A DNA stretch of 64,000 nt from Coralloluteibacterium stylophorae (GTDB lineage Bacteria; Pseudomonadota; Gammaproteobacteria; Xanthomonadales; Xanthomonadaceae). The stretch is from contig NZ_JAGQFT020000004.1 of NCBI RefSeq assembly GCF_018122625.2, forward strand, positions 345,447-409,446. Direction: 5' to 3'. Numbering within the stretch: position 1 is the stretch's first letter; each line of letters begins with the position of its first letter. This document shows, piece by piece, positions 54,423-63,266 of the stretch. Made by a program: the position numbers and the translations under genes. Under the pieces are notes generated by a model, which saw only the letters and a list, made by a program, of their open reading frames with translations, was not told where the DNA came from and ran no database searches.

Positions 54423-54938
54423 CTAGTGACGCTGCCCAAACCAGGGCGGACAATTCGCTGGCATGTAGGGCCATTCTGTTTTGCGAGGCAGAGCACGTTG
54501 AGCACGCTCCGCTTCAGCAGGAGTGAGAAACATGCCCATCAGGTCATTGCCGCTGTTGACAGCGTAGAACCCAACGGCCGAATCCTCCAACTGCTCGTTT
54601 ATGATCGCGAACAGCGCCGCTGTTGCCACGCCCCAGCTCTCGTACTCGTCCCCGCCATGAGACGACGGATATATGGGGTAGCGCCGCGAACCCACGGACA
54701 CTTCGTACGAAAGCGCGTGGCTGTCGATATGTTCCTGGATTACGAGCGGGGTGGCTACATACTTCGTGAGCTCGGGAAGCACCCGAGCGTAGGCCTCGGC
54801 AATTCCCTGTTCCGCGAGGTCCTCTGCATCGAGGAGGATAGCTTTCTCGTAGTCGAGTTCCGTAGCGGCTCCAGAAAATGCCGTGAGCGACAATATCGCG
54901 GTAGCGAAAAAGATACGGAGCCTAGGAGTCAGGTTCAT
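54423..54938 (-). CDS. Small exported protein whose start codon lies in a RAYT end
   Basis: 171 residues starting at ATG 54938 inside GGAGTCAGGTTCAT (left end of RAYT copy 2), preceded on the - strand by AGAGGTAGGAAA, a good ribosome site. The first residues are MNLTP, then a signal peptide RLRIFFATAILSLTAFSGAATE. The mature protein contains LDYEKAILLDAEDLAEQGIAEAYARVLPELTKYV, HALSYEVSVGSRRYPIYPSSHGGDEYESWGVATAALFAIINEQL and a Pro/Trp-rich C-terminus. The native start was evidently replaced by the element. Low GC. No family recognised. Confidence 0.7.
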   Translation of the reverse strand: MNLTPRLRIFFATAILSLTAFSGAATELDYEKAILLDAEDLAEQGIAEAYARVLPELTKYVATPLVIQEHIDSHALSYEVSVGSRRYPIYPSSHGGDEYESWGVATAALFAIINEQLEDSAVGFYAVNSGNDLMGMFLTPAEAERAQRALPRKTEWPYMPANCPPWFGQRH

Positions 54939-55809
54939 TTTCCTACCTCTGAATGCACTGATAGCGCCTGCGCCGGAACGCGACCTGCCGATGCCGGTGC
55001 CGCCTGCCGCGATGATCACGCACCTCGCCCTGCGCCCGATGCCTCATGGCCCGCCTTCCTCGCTTCGATCTTCCTTGGATCCCGCAGCACATCGTACAGC
55101 GCGGGAACAACCGCCAGGTCTGCTTCGCCGCCGAGATCGACTATTGGCAATACCTGCTGGAACTGCGCGAGGCATCGATCAAGCACCGCTGCGCCATCCA
55201 TGCCTACGTGCTGATGACCAATCACGTCCATCTCCTGGTCACGCCCGAGGAGGCCGGCGGCGTCTCCCGCATGATGCAGGCGATCGGACGCCGCTACGTT
55301 GGTTGCTTCAACGCCCGGTACCGGCGCACCGGCACCCTGTGGGAAGGACGCTTCAAATCCGCTCTCGTCGATAGCGAACACTACTTGTTGCGGTGCTACC
55401 GCTACATCGAGCTCAACCCGGTCCGGGCGCACATGACCGCCTCGCCGGGGGACTAGCGATGGTCGAGCTACCGATACAACGCCAATGGCCACGCCGATCC
55501 GATCCTGACGCCACACCCCGAGTACCAGGCCTTGGGGAGGAGGGATGTCGAGCGCACGGCCGACTATGCAGCCTTCGTCTGCGAGGGCATCGATCCGACG
55601 GAGTTGGATTCCCTACGACTCACCACGCAGCAGCAGCGAGCTTGGGGCTCCGAACGGTTCAAGTCCCAGATCGAGGCGCTGACGCTCCGCGCTGTGCGCG
55701 TGCGCCCGCGCGGCCGGCCTACGCAGCAACATCAGTAGATGAACCTGACCCCTTGTTCGGAAAATGAACCTGACCCCTTATTTATTTATTCGAAAATGAA
55801 CCTGACCCC
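54925..55809 (+). mobile_element. RAYT mobile element, copy 2, with triplicated right end
   Basis: Left end GGAGTCAGGTTCAT (54925-54938), one base from the copy-1 version. The right side carries ATGAACCTGACCCC three times: 55739-55752, 55764-55777 and 55796-55809, in direct orientation separated by 11 and 18 bases of T/A-rich text. Contains the broken transposase of copy 2. Confidence 0.75.
55046..55738 (+). pseudogene. RAYT transposase copy 2, single nonsense mutation
   Basis: Nearly identical to copy 1 (HUH motif and Tyr region intact). At 55454-55456 the codon is TAG where copy 1 has TAT (Tyr in GDYRWSSYRYN). The frame stays open after it to the normal end at 55738, with the same C-terminal tail RVRPRGRPTQQHQ. 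So one substitution separates it from a full-length 230-residue protein. The truncated product (136 residues) would still contain HUH and Tyr. Confidence 0.9.
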
Positions 55810-55900
55810 TTATTCGTTGGTCCCATCCATCAGGAAGGCCCCGCATTGCAGGGCCTGTAAATCTTGACCGAGCAAGGCCCCAACGGGGGCACAGCGATCG

Positions 55901-56773
55901 TCACTCGATCATTGTCACAACGCAGACGCCCGCTCCGCAGGAGATGCCGACTAGTGTAGAGCCAGAGCCGCTATATGAGATTTCTGCACCGAGGGCTGCC
56001 ATGTGGCCCGCCATTCCACCCATGCTCATATCTCCTGATGTAGCACCACCTTCCCAAGTGCCTTGAACTTGGTCAATGGTTTCAGGGATTAGCTGACCTC
56101 CCTCGGTCCTGGCGCTACCATCGATGAACTCGCCAAAGGGATGCGCCTCCGATACCTCGACGTAGAAATAGCTCCCATCACTCATCTTGACCTTTATCAA
56201 AAGCTTCAACTGCTGTCGCAGCCCAAGATAAGTCGTCGCTAGCCCTTTGAGATCCATGTAAGCAGTAGCGAAATCGTGGCCAGTGATGGCGTCGATAGTC
56301 TCAAAGTCCGCAACTGCGTCCGAGATTTGAGTCTTCAGGTTGTCGTTGCGAATGACGTCGTATGCGGTCTTGTCACCTCCAGGAATTCCGAAATCTCCGG
56401 CATTGACCTGAAACCGCGGGGACAGCGTGCCGTTACCAAGAACAACAACCTCATGTCCAGATTGCAGCTCGTTTCTTGCACCCTGAGGCACCGAGCCCTT
56501 CGTGGCTCCATCCGCCGCCAAGATTCCCGCGCCAGGCTGGTCATTGAATGGATTAGTCGGCGGATTTCCCTGGGGTATAATCCATCGTTCGATCTTATTG
56601 CTGTGCAAATTATAGACCAGGTGGTCTCCGCCACCGAAGTTCTGAGCAGCCTGCTTGAACTCAAACGATCTTTCGCAGTAGCCACAGGGGATGGCTTCTG
56701 CCGACGCCTGATTTGGAGTGAATATCGCGGTCGCGGCGACGGCGATGGAAATGAATCCGATGCTCTTGATCAT
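55901..56773 (-). CDS. Exported protein of unknown function
   Basis: 290 residues from ATG 56773, with the ribosome site AGGAGG about 8 bases upstream. Signal peptide MIKSIGFISIAVAATAIFTPNQASA. The mature N-terminus has a CGYC pair (EAIPCGYCERSFEFKQAAQNFGGGDHLVYNLHSNKIERWIIP) and the C-terminus another Cys pair (ISCGAGVCVVTMIE). The middle includes DFETIDAITGHDFATAYMDLKGLATTYLGLRQQLKLLIKVKMSDGSYFYVEVSEAHP. GC is well below the left part of the window and AT-rich codons are common: a recent acquisition. No family recognised; contact-dependent or colicin-type associations cannot be shown. Confidence 0.72.
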   Translation of the reverse strand: MIKSIGFISIAVAATAIFTPNQASAEAIPCGYCERSFEFKQAAQNFGGGDHLVYNLHSNKIERWIIPQGNPPTNPFNDQPGAGILAADGATKGSVPQGARNELQSGHEVVVLGNGTLSPRFQVNAGDFGIPGGDKTAYDVIRNDNLKTQISDAVADFETIDAITGHDFATAYMDLKGLATTYLGLRQQLKLLIKVKMSDGSYFYVEVSEAHPFGEFIDGSARTEGGQLIPETIDQVQGTWEGGATSGDMSMGGMAGHMAALGAEISYSGSGSTLVGISCGAGVCVVTMIE

Positions 56774-56874
56774 CGTTTCAACAACCTCCTGTTGTAGAAA
56801 CCTTGATTAAGGGACAATTCATCCTAACATTCAACCCAATTCACCATTCAATTTGTAAATGGGAAAGAGCACAG

Positions 56875-56893
56875 CGATAGATGTTATCTATCG
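56875..56893. repeat. AT-rich perfect palindrome
   Basis: CGATAGAT-GTT-ATCTATCG, 8-bp arms with a 3-base spacer, in an AT-rich gap between the exported-protein gene and the tail-protein fragment. It could be an operator or a hairpin after the fragment's stop; no clear U-tract. Confidence 0.5.
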
Positions 56894-56908
56894 TTGCAAA
56901 AATGCCGC

Positions 56909-57199
56909 CTACATCTCGCGCTCGAGATCCAGCTCGGTCGTAAAGCCAGTGGCCCCATCGACCGCGTGTCTGACCTTCGTGATGATCCAATTGGTTCCGT
57001 TGATATCGACTTTGAATCCCGACAGCCGCGCACGCTGCTCCGGGGAGAGCTCTGCCCTGCCCCGTGCCAAGCGCAGCGAGAGCGTCGCCGCGCCGCGCTG
57101 GATCCGCTGCCATTCCGCCGATGCCGCGGCCAGGGCATCGGCCTCGGTGGCGTGCGTCTCGCGCCGGCGCTTGGCGTTGTCGCCCTCGCCGGCGAGCAC
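56909..57199 (-). pseudogene. P2-type phage late control protein D (tail) fragment, C-terminal part
   Basis: About 96 codons: GEGDNAKRRRETHATEADALAAASAEWQRIQRGAATLSLRLARGRAELSPEQRARLSGFKVDINGTNWIITKVRHAVDGATGFTTELDLEREM. The pattern A...W..IQRGAATLSLxLARGRxELxPE...VSGFKxxIxxTxWxIxxVxHxxxxxGFTTxLELE is the C-terminus of P2 gpD-like tail proteins. The first two thirds are missing: RAYT copy 3 starts 14 bases upstream. Evidence of a former prophage. The ATG in that RAYT end is followed after six codons by TAG, so no fusion forms here. Confidence 0.75.
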
Positions 57200-57213
57200 G
57201 CTGCGCTACCTCA

Positions 57214-58052
57214 GGGTCAGGTTCATTTTTTCCTACCTCTGAAGGCGCTTATCGCCGCCACGCTGGGAGGCGACCTGGCGATGCCGAAGTCGCTGCCTGC
57301 ACCGATGATCACGCACCTCACCCTGCGTCCGATGCCCCATGGCCCGCCTTCCTCGCTTCGATCTTCCCTGGATCCCGCAGCACATCGTACAGCGCGGGAA
57401 CAACCGCCAGGTCTGCTTCGCCGCCGAGATCGACTATTGGCAATACCTGCTGGAACTGCGCGAGGCATCCATCAAGCACCGCTGCGCCATCCATGCCTAC
57501 GTGCTGATGACCAATCACGTCCATCTCCTGGTCACGCCCGAGGAGGCCGGCGGCGTCTCCCGCATGATGCAGGCGATCGGACGCCGCTACGTTGGTTGCT
57601 TCAACGCCCGGTACCGGCGCACCGGCACCCTGTGGGAAGGACGCTTCGGATCCGCTCTCGTCGATAGCGACTACTACCTGCTGCGGTGCTACCGCTACAT
57701 CGATCTCAACCCGATCCGGGCGCACATGACCGCCTCGCCGGGCGAGTATCGCTGGTCGAGCTACCGATGCAATGCCGATGGCCGGTCCGAGCCGATCCTG
57801 ACACCACACCCCGAACATCAGGCCTCGGGGAGGAGCGATGTCGAGCGCACGGCCGCCTACGCAGCCTTCGTCCGTGAATGCACCGATCCGGCCGAACACG
57901 ACTCGCTACGCCTGACCACGCAGCAGCAGAGAGCCTGGGGCTCCGAGCGAGCAAAGTCCCAGATCGAGGCGCGGACGCTTCGGCCTCTACGCGTGCGCCC
58001 GCAGGGCCGGCCTCCGCACACTCAGCAGCTACTTCGGTAAATGAGCCTGAGC
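57214..58052 (+). mobile_element. RAYT mobile element, copy 3
   Basis: Left end GGGTCAGGTTCAT (57214-57226), the same 5' block, and a diverged right end ATGAGCCTGAGC (58041-58052) directly after the stop. The insertion lies within the phage tail gene. Confidence 0.7.
57339..58040 (+). CDS. REP-associated tyrosine transposase (RAYT), copy 3
   Basis: 233 residues, complete: MARLPRFDLPWIPQHIVQRGNNRQVCF, HUH in MTNHVHLLVTPEE, Tyr in RRYVGCFNARYRRTGTLWEGRF. The N-terminal two thirds are almost identical to copy 1. The C-terminal third differs more (GSALVDSDYYLLRCYRYIDLNPIRA, SLRLTTQQQRAWGSERAKSQIEARTLRPLRVRPQGRPPHTQQLLR), so it is an older duplicate or a product of recombination with another lineage. 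Frame and motifs are intact. Confidence 0.92.
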   Translation: MARLPRFDLPWIPQHIVQRGNNRQVCFAAEIDYWQYLLELREASIKHRCAIHAYVLMTNHVHLLVTPEEAGGVSRMMQAIGRRYVGCFNARYRRTGTLWEGRFGSALVDSDYYLLRCYRYIDLNPIRAHMTASPGEYRWSSYRCNADGRSEPILTPHPEHQASGRSDVERTAAYAAFVRECTDPAEHDSLRLTTQQQRAWGSERAKSQIEARTLRPLRVRPQGRPPHTQQLLR

Positions 58053-58061
58053 ATTCATTGC

Positions 58062-58892
58062 CTATTTGTAGGCTCGGGCGCATGCAACTGACGCCGCGTA
58101 ATCGCGCCATACTTCCAGCGAGCGAGCGTATTCTTCCTCCAAAATACTACGATCGCCCTCACTGGTTACCGGCGAGCTCGGTTCGTGCATCGGCGGCAGG
58201 CACTCCATGACCACCGGCCCTTGGAAACCGATGCATACCAGAGCCTCAAACTGCGCGCGAAAGTCGACGTTGCCGCTGCCGATACCACCCCGCGTTGAGT
58301 CGGAGATATGATAAATCGAGAGCGTGTCGCGGCTACCCTCGATCGCCGCTACCGGATCGTCTTCCTCGAGATGCATGTGATAGCTATCGAGAATCAGGCC
58401 GACGTTCTTCCGGCCTACGGCCGCCAGCAGCCGATTGCCCTCTTCTGCTGTGAATATCATCGGCACTTCCTTACGATTGACGACTTCGTAGACCAGTTTC
58501 GGGCCGCTCTCCCCGACATGCGCTGCATAATCGGCAAGCGAACGACACCCCTCGACCAGCGCGTCGAACGGCGACTCGAGCCCCTGAACCCATGCCGATA
58601 GAATTGGTAGCGTCACATAAGGTGCGCCCAATTGACTGGCGACCTCGATGACGTGGCGATAGGCTTCGAGGCCACGCTCGAGGTTCGGCGCGTCTTGGGG
58701 CGCAATACGTTGCGCGTCGACGGCGATCAGCGACAGCCCGCGCCGTTCGATCGCGTCTTTGATGTCCGCGACCGAATAGGATTCCCAAAGATCGTTGATC
58801 TGGACACCGTCGAACCCCAGCTCCGTGACCCTGTCCATGAGCGTGTCCAGATCGTCGAGCCCCAGCGTCCAGGTACAGATGCCAATCGTCAT
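58062..58892 (-). CDS. Sugar phosphate isomerase/epimerase family (xylose-isomerase-like TIM barrel)
   Basis: 276 residues from ATG 58892. TIM-barrel pattern MTIGICTWTLGLDDLDTLMDRVTELGFDGVQINDLWESYSVADIKDAIERRGLSLIAVDAQRIAPQDAPN, metal ligands in YEVVNRKE, GLILDSYHMHLEEDDP (Asp, His) and IYHISDSTRGGIGSGNVDFRAQF, and VVMECLPPM with the final Glu. It belongs to the AP_endonuc_2/IolE-like group; probably isomerises a sugar or keto-polyol. Moderate GC. Squeezed between a RAYT right end and a RAYT remnant, on the opposite strand, as if carried with the mobile cluster. Confidence 0.85.
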   Translation of the reverse strand: MTIGICTWTLGLDDLDTLMDRVTELGFDGVQINDLWESYSVADIKDAIERRGLSLIAVDAQRIAPQDAPNLERGLEAYRHVIEVASQLGAPYVTLPILSAWVQGLESPFDALVEGCRSLADYAAHVGESGPKLVYEVVNRKEVPMIFTAEEGNRLLAAVGRKNVGLILDSYHMHLEEDDPVAAIEGSRDTLSIYHISDSTRGGIGSGNVDFRAQFEALVCIGFQGPVVMECLPPMHEPSSPVTSEGDRSILEEEYARSLEVWRDYAASVACARAYK

Positions 58893-58995
58893 GCCTTGCG
58901 TCCATTTGTTGTGTCACCTTTGGACACCCAGCATAGGCGACGAACGTCGATGGCGAAAAGGTAACGGCGCCGACGCGAGCATGATCAGCGCCCGC

Positions 58996-59325
58996 TGAAG
59001 TCGCAGCCTCGCTTCGATCTTCTTTGGATCCCGCAGCACATCGTACGGCGCGGGAATGACCGCCAGGCCTGCTTCGCCGCCGTTATCGACTATTGCCAGT
59101 CCCAGCTGGAACTGCCCGTAAGGGCATTGAGCGAGCGCCACGGTGCCGTGCGCGCCTACGTGCCGATGACCAACCGCGCCCCTCTCCTTGTCATGCCAGA
59201 GGAGGTCGGCGGCATATTCGGCACGGCGCAGACATCGGAGGCCGCTACGCCGTTCGTCATCGCTGCACAAACACGCTCGAAGGGCGCTCCCGTTTCGGCA
59301 ACACAGTTCGGCAGATTCCGACACT
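58996..59325 (+). pseudogene. Degenerate RAYT remnant
   Basis: From CCTCGCTTCGATCTTCTTTG the text follows the RAYT gene (PRFDLLWIPQHIV, then RNDRQACFAAVIDYCQ) with many substitutions. The HUH motif has become MTNRAPLLVMPEE, and an in-frame stop and indels occur. Homology fades near 59325. No 5' block with GGGGTCAGG remains. Confidence 0.75.
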
Positions 59326-59439
59326 GAGCAACGACCATGGTTGGCGCCAGACTACGCGCCCCGGCGCTGGGATCCTCCCATCGTTATCGATGCGTCGCGT
59401 GCGGCGCCCGGGCCGGACTCCTATGCAGGGACAAAGACC

Positions 59440-60180
59440 ATGATCGACTTGAGCGGAAAGCGTGCGCTGGTTGCCGGCGGATCGCGCGGGATCGGCGCGG
59501 CGATCGCGCTGGCGCTGGCCGAGAACGGCGCCGACGTTGCCTTCACCTATCAGCACTCGGTCGAGAAGGCACGTGCAGTTTCGGGCTCCATCGAGGCAAC
59601 GGGCCGCCGCGCCCTCGGCATCCAGGCCGACAGCGCGGATCCCGGAGCGATCGCGCGGGCCGTCGATGAAGCCGTATCGGCGCTCGGCGGCCTCGACATC
59701 CTCATCAACAGCGCGGCGATCGCCTACTACGGAACCGTCGCCGACCTCGACCTGGACGCGTATCAGAAGTTGATGGACGTCAACGTGCGCGCGCCCATGC
59801 TGTTCGCGAAAGCCGCCATTCCGCACCTGCCCGATGGCGGCCGCATCGTGACGATCGGCTCCGGCCTGGGCGAGCGGGTACCGTTTCCCGGAGTGACGGC
59901 CTACGCCGTCTCCAAGGCAGCGCTGACGTCCTTCACCCGTGGCCTGTCGCGCGAACTCGGCCCCAATGGCATCACCGTGAATCTCGTGCAGCCGGGATCG
60001 ACCGATACGGATGCGAATCCGGCGGACGGACCGAGTGCGGACGCCCAGCGCAGCATGACGTCGCTGGGGCGCTACGCACAGCCCCGCGAGATCGCGAACG
60101 CCGTCGTCTTCCTTGCCAGCCCCGCCGCCAGCGTGATCACGGGTGCCGTGCTGAATGTCGATGCGGGCGCGCTCGCGTGA
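59440..60180 (+). CDS. Short-chain dehydrogenase/reductase (SDR)
   Basis: 246 residues from ATG 59440 (AGGGA upstream). Rossmann motif ALVAGGSRGIGAAIALAL (residues 9-26), LINSAA, the catalytic Tyr/Lys in VTAYAVSKAALTSF, and NLVQPGSTDTD and GAVLNVDAGALA at the end. It resembles 3-oxoacyl-ACP reductase-like SDRs. A LysR gene follows on the same strand after 353 bases in which nothing is recognised. The substrate is unknown. Confidence 0.92.
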   Translation: MIDLSGKRALVAGGSRGIGAAIALALAENGADVAFTYQHSVEKARAVSGSIEATGRRALGIQADSADPGAIARAVDEAVSALGGLDILINSAAIAYYGTVADLDLDAYQKLMDVNVRAPMLFAKAAIPHLPDGGRIVTIGSGLGERVPFPGVTAYAVSKAALTSFTRGLSRELGPNGITVNLVQPGSTDTDANPADGPSADAQRSMTSLGRYAQPREIANAVVFLASPAASVITGAVLNVDAGALA

Positions 60181-60533
60181 CGGGGCCGATCCCGGGTTCT
60201 CCGGCCCGGGCATGAGCGGCCGGCCGCGGCGACCGCCCGGATAGCGCGGGAGCAGCGCCGCCTGCCGTTCGCTACCGCTCGCAGGCATCCGCCGGTGTCG
60301 GCTGGTTACCGAGGGCAAGGTATGCCAAGGGAACCGCGGGCCCTGCTGCCGCAAGTTGTCCCGCGGGCCGCTCGTGCCGCGGGCCGATCCGCTCGGTCGG
60401 ACCAGGAGCCCATGATCACCTTCCCGCGCCGTCGCCTTCCTGATCGGGCCCGGCCGATGGGGATACACCCGCGAGCCGGCATGATGCTGCAGGGTCATAT
60501 GGCCCGCAGCTCCCGCATAACCGGAAATCCCAT
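60181..60533. other. Intergenic region, 353 bases, no gene recognised
   Basis: Only Arg/Pro-rich open frames. No terminator, REP or operator could be assigned. Confidence 0.5.
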
Positions 60534-61445
60534 ATGCACATCGAGGAGTTACGCACTTTCGTGGAGGTCGCCGACGCGGGAGGCGTAACGGCTGCCGCCC
60601 TCCGGCTCGGCGTCTCCAAGTCGATCGTCAGCCGACGGCTGGGAAGGCTGGAGGCCGGCCTTGGGATCCAGCTTCTCGCTCGCACCACGCGCGGGGCCGC
60701 GCTCACGGCGGCGGGGATCATCTTCCGGGACCACGCCGCGAGGATCTGCGCGGAGGTCGACGCCGCCAAGGAAATTATGCAGCCGGCGGGGGAACTGAGC
60801 GGAAGCTTCCGGATCGCCGCCCCGCTGACGTTCGGTCCTACCCACTTCGCTCCGGTGATCGCGGACCTGGCGCGCCTCAACCCCCGGTTGCAGGTGCGGG
60901 CGTGCTACACCGACCGATTCGTGAACCTCGTCGGCGAGGGCTTCGATTGCGCGATCAGGATCGGCCACCTCAGCGATTCCAATCTGATTGCAAGAAAGGT
61001 CGGATATACGCCCGCCCTGTACGTCGCGACACCCGAATACATCAGCAGGCACGGTGCACCGGAGACGCCCGAGGAGTTCGGCACCCACGATGCCGTGATG
61101 CAGGGAACGGAGACCTGGCTCGCGCTGGATGGCGACAGGGTGATCACGTTGAAGCCGCACGGCCGGTTCAAGGCCGACAACGCCGTCGCGTGCGTCGCCG
61201 CCGCCCTCGCCGGGCTAAGCGTCGCCGGGATTCCCAGGGAGTTGATCATCGACCATCTGCAATCGGGAGCGCTGGTCCCGGTGATGACCCGCTACCCGCC
61301 ACCGAGCCTTGGCATCTACGTGGTGAGGCCGCCGGGCCGGCATCCCGAACGAAAGGTCCGGGTGCTGACGGAGATGATGATCGAATGCTGCGAGAACCTC
61401 TGTAGGGCCATTTCGCTTCGCGAGTCGCAGCGGGCGGCCCGGTAA
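60534..61445 (+). CDS. LysR-type transcriptional regulator
   Basis: 303 residues. HTH MHIEELRTFVEVADAGGVTAAALRLGVSKSIVSRRLGRLEAGLGIQLLARTTRGAALTAAG (residues 1-61), then the effector domain (LSGSFRIAAPLTFGPTHFAPVIADLARLNPRLQVRACYTDRFVNLVGEGFDCAIRIG). The recognition helix SKSIVSRRLGRLE is clear. Tandem, not divergent, to the SDR gene. A RAYT remnant begins about 55 bases after its stop. Confidence 0.92.
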   Translation: MHIEELRTFVEVADAGGVTAAALRLGVSKSIVSRRLGRLEAGLGIQLLARTTRGAALTAAGIIFRDHAARICAEVDAAKEIMQPAGELSGSFRIAAPLTFGPTHFAPVIADLARLNPRLQVRACYTDRFVNLVGEGFDCAIRIGHLSDSNLIARKVGYTPALYVATPEYISRHGAPETPEEFGTHDAVMQGTETWLALDGDRVITLKPHGRFKADNAVACVAAALAGLSVAGIPRELIIDHLQSGALVPVMTRYPPPSLGIYVVRPPGRHPERKVRVLTEMMIECCENLCRAISLRESQRAAR

Positions 61446-61500
61446 AAGCGTCGTTCCACCGGTCGGACCTTGGTGTTGATGAACGACCGCGTTCGACTCT

Positions 61501-62010
61501 GAACACGCCCGAGGAGATCGGCGGCGTATCCCGGATGGTGCAGGCAATCGGCGGCGCTACGTCGCCTGCTTCAACGCCCGGTACCGGCGCACCGGCACCC
61601 TGTGGGAAGGACGCTTCGGATCCGCTCTCGTCGATAGCGATTACTACCTGCTGCGGTGCTACCGCTACATCGAGCTCAACCCGGTTCGGGCGCACATGAC
61701 CGCCTCGCCGGGGACTATCGCTGGTCGAGCTATCGATACAACGCCGATGGCCACCCCGATACGATCCTGACGCCACACCCTGAGTACAGGCCTTGGGGAG
61801 AACCAACGTCGAGCGCGCGGCCGCGTACAAAGCCTTCGTCAGGGAAGGCGCTGACCGGCCGAACACGACTCGCTACGCTCGACCACGCAACAGCAGAGAG
61901 TCTGGGGCTCCGAGAGCTTCGAGTCCCAGATCGAGGCGCTGACGCTCCGCGCCGTACGCGTGCGCCCGCGTGACCGGCCTCCGTGCGCCCCGCAGCACCG
62001 CCAGCGAATG
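61501..62010 (+). pseudogene. Degenerate RAYT remnant, 5'-truncated
   Basis: It starts inside the gene at the ACGCCCGAGGAG (TPEE) codons and follows the RAYT text to the end (TGTGGGAAGGACGCTTCGGA, TACTACCTGCTGCGGTGCTA, then RVRPRDRPP). Several single-base deletions versus copies 1 and 3 (for example in GCGGCGCTACGTC and GCCGGGGACTATC) break the frame. The right end is decayed: ATGAACCCGTCCCC at 62008-62021, then ACAGACCCCTTACTCCACA. Confidence 0.8.
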
Positions 62011-62110
62011 AACCCGTCCCCTTACTCCACAGACCCCTTACTCCACACCTTATTCCCACCTGGTTCGCAGTGGTCGAGGGTTCATGGAGCTGTCCGATGT
62101 AGGATGGCGT

Positions 62111-63034
62111 TCAGGGGCGCGGAGCGGGTTGATCGATGAACGTGCGGACTGCGGCGATGGTTGCCTCGGGTGCTTCCTCCATGAGCCAGTGGCCGGCGCC
62201 CGGTATCACCACTTCGGTGACGTTGTCGGCGGCGTTACGCATCACCACGGCCTCGTTTGAACCAAAGGATTTCTCACCGCCGACCGCCAGAACAGGCATC
62301 GCCAAGCGGTGGGTCAGCACCGCCTGGTTGTCCTTCTCGTCCTGGCGGATGGCGCGGAACTGAGCAAAGGCCGAGCGCATCCCGCCCGGGCGTGCATACA
62401 GGGCAGCGTAGTGCTGGCGCGTCGCTTCATCGATTTTGCCCGGGCCCGCGGCGAACTCATTCCAGAAGCGGTCGAGATAGATGCGTTCTCGTCCCGCGAC
62501 GAGCCGCTCGGCGTCTGCCCCCCCGAAATCGAAATGCCATAGCAACGGATTGCGCACGATCTGGTCCCACGGAGGGATCCCCGGCACGGGCGCATCCATC
62601 ACCACTAGCTTGTCGGTAAGTTGCGGATACCGCGCCGCATAAGCGAAGGCGACCATCGTGCCGATGTCGTGCCCGACGACCATCGATCTGTCGATCCCCA
62701 GTTTCGACAGCACTTCACGTACATCGCCCGCCTGGGTCTTCTTGTCGTAGCCGCCCTCGGGGTGCGAGGACAATCCCATGCCGCGCAGGTCGGGAACGAC
62801 GACAGTATGGTCGCGTGCCAGCGCTTCCGCCAGCGGCGCCCACATGTCACCCGTGTCGCCCATGCCATGGAGCAGCACGACGGCTGGGCCTTCCCCGCCG
62901 ACGCGCACATGCAGTGTCGCTCCGCCCGAAGCGATATTTTCCGTGCGGAACGAGGAGGGAAAGGGGTGCACCTGTGCAGCAGCTGGAACAGCGATGCCCA
63001 GCGCCAGAATCGCGCCAATCAGAAAGCGGAGCAT
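62111..63034 (-). CDS. Exported alpha/beta hydrolase, epoxide-hydrolase-like
   Basis: 307 residues from ATG 63034 (AGGAG 8 bases upstream). Signal peptide MLRFLIGAILALGIAVPAAAQ. Core motifs: VVLLHGMGDTGDMW, DLRGMGLSS, nucleophile elbow VVGHDIGTMVAFAYA (Asp at about residue 122, as in epoxide hydrolases and haloalkane dehalogenases rather than Ser), and the C-terminal His in IPGAGHWLMEEAPE. The cap region has PLLWHFDFGGADAERLVAGRERIYLDRFWNEF, typical of the epoxide-hydrolase branch. Exported versions are common in soil bacteria. Flanked by a RAYT remnant and the last RAYT copy. Confidence 0.88.
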   Translation of the reverse strand: MLRFLIGAILALGIAVPAAAQVHPFPSSFRTENIASGGATLHVRVGGEGPAVVLLHGMGDTGDMWAPLAEALARDHTVVVPDLRGMGLSSHPEGGYDKKTQAGDVREVLSKLGIDRSMVVGHDIGTMVAFAYAARYPQLTDKLVVMDAPVPGIPPWDQIVRNPLLWHFDFGGADAERLVAGRERIYLDRFWNEFAAGPGKIDEATRQHYAALYARPGGMRSAFAQFRAIRQDEKDNQAVLTHRLAMPVLAVGGEKSFGSNEAVVMRNAADNVTEVVIPGAGHWLMEEAPEATIAAVRTFIDQPAPRP

Positions 63035-63266
63035 GTCATTTCTCCTGCGTCGGAATGGGAAGCGGGTGGAGGATAAGGTCGCCGAGATCGGCGGGCGATA
63101 CGGCACGGCGGGCATGGGAAGTGGCCATCATGGATGTCTACTGCCAGGACAGTCGTGACGAAGAGCGATCCGATATTCGTGCTTTCGCGTGACGGGGTGA
63201 TCCGCAGCAAAGGCAAAAGGCAGGTAAAAGGGGAAATAAGGGGCCAGGGAAAAGGGGTCGGGCAAA

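Noticed and set aside
55393..55767. Open frame on + strand over the 3' part of RAYT copy 2
   Set aside because: Shifted frame of the broken transposase.
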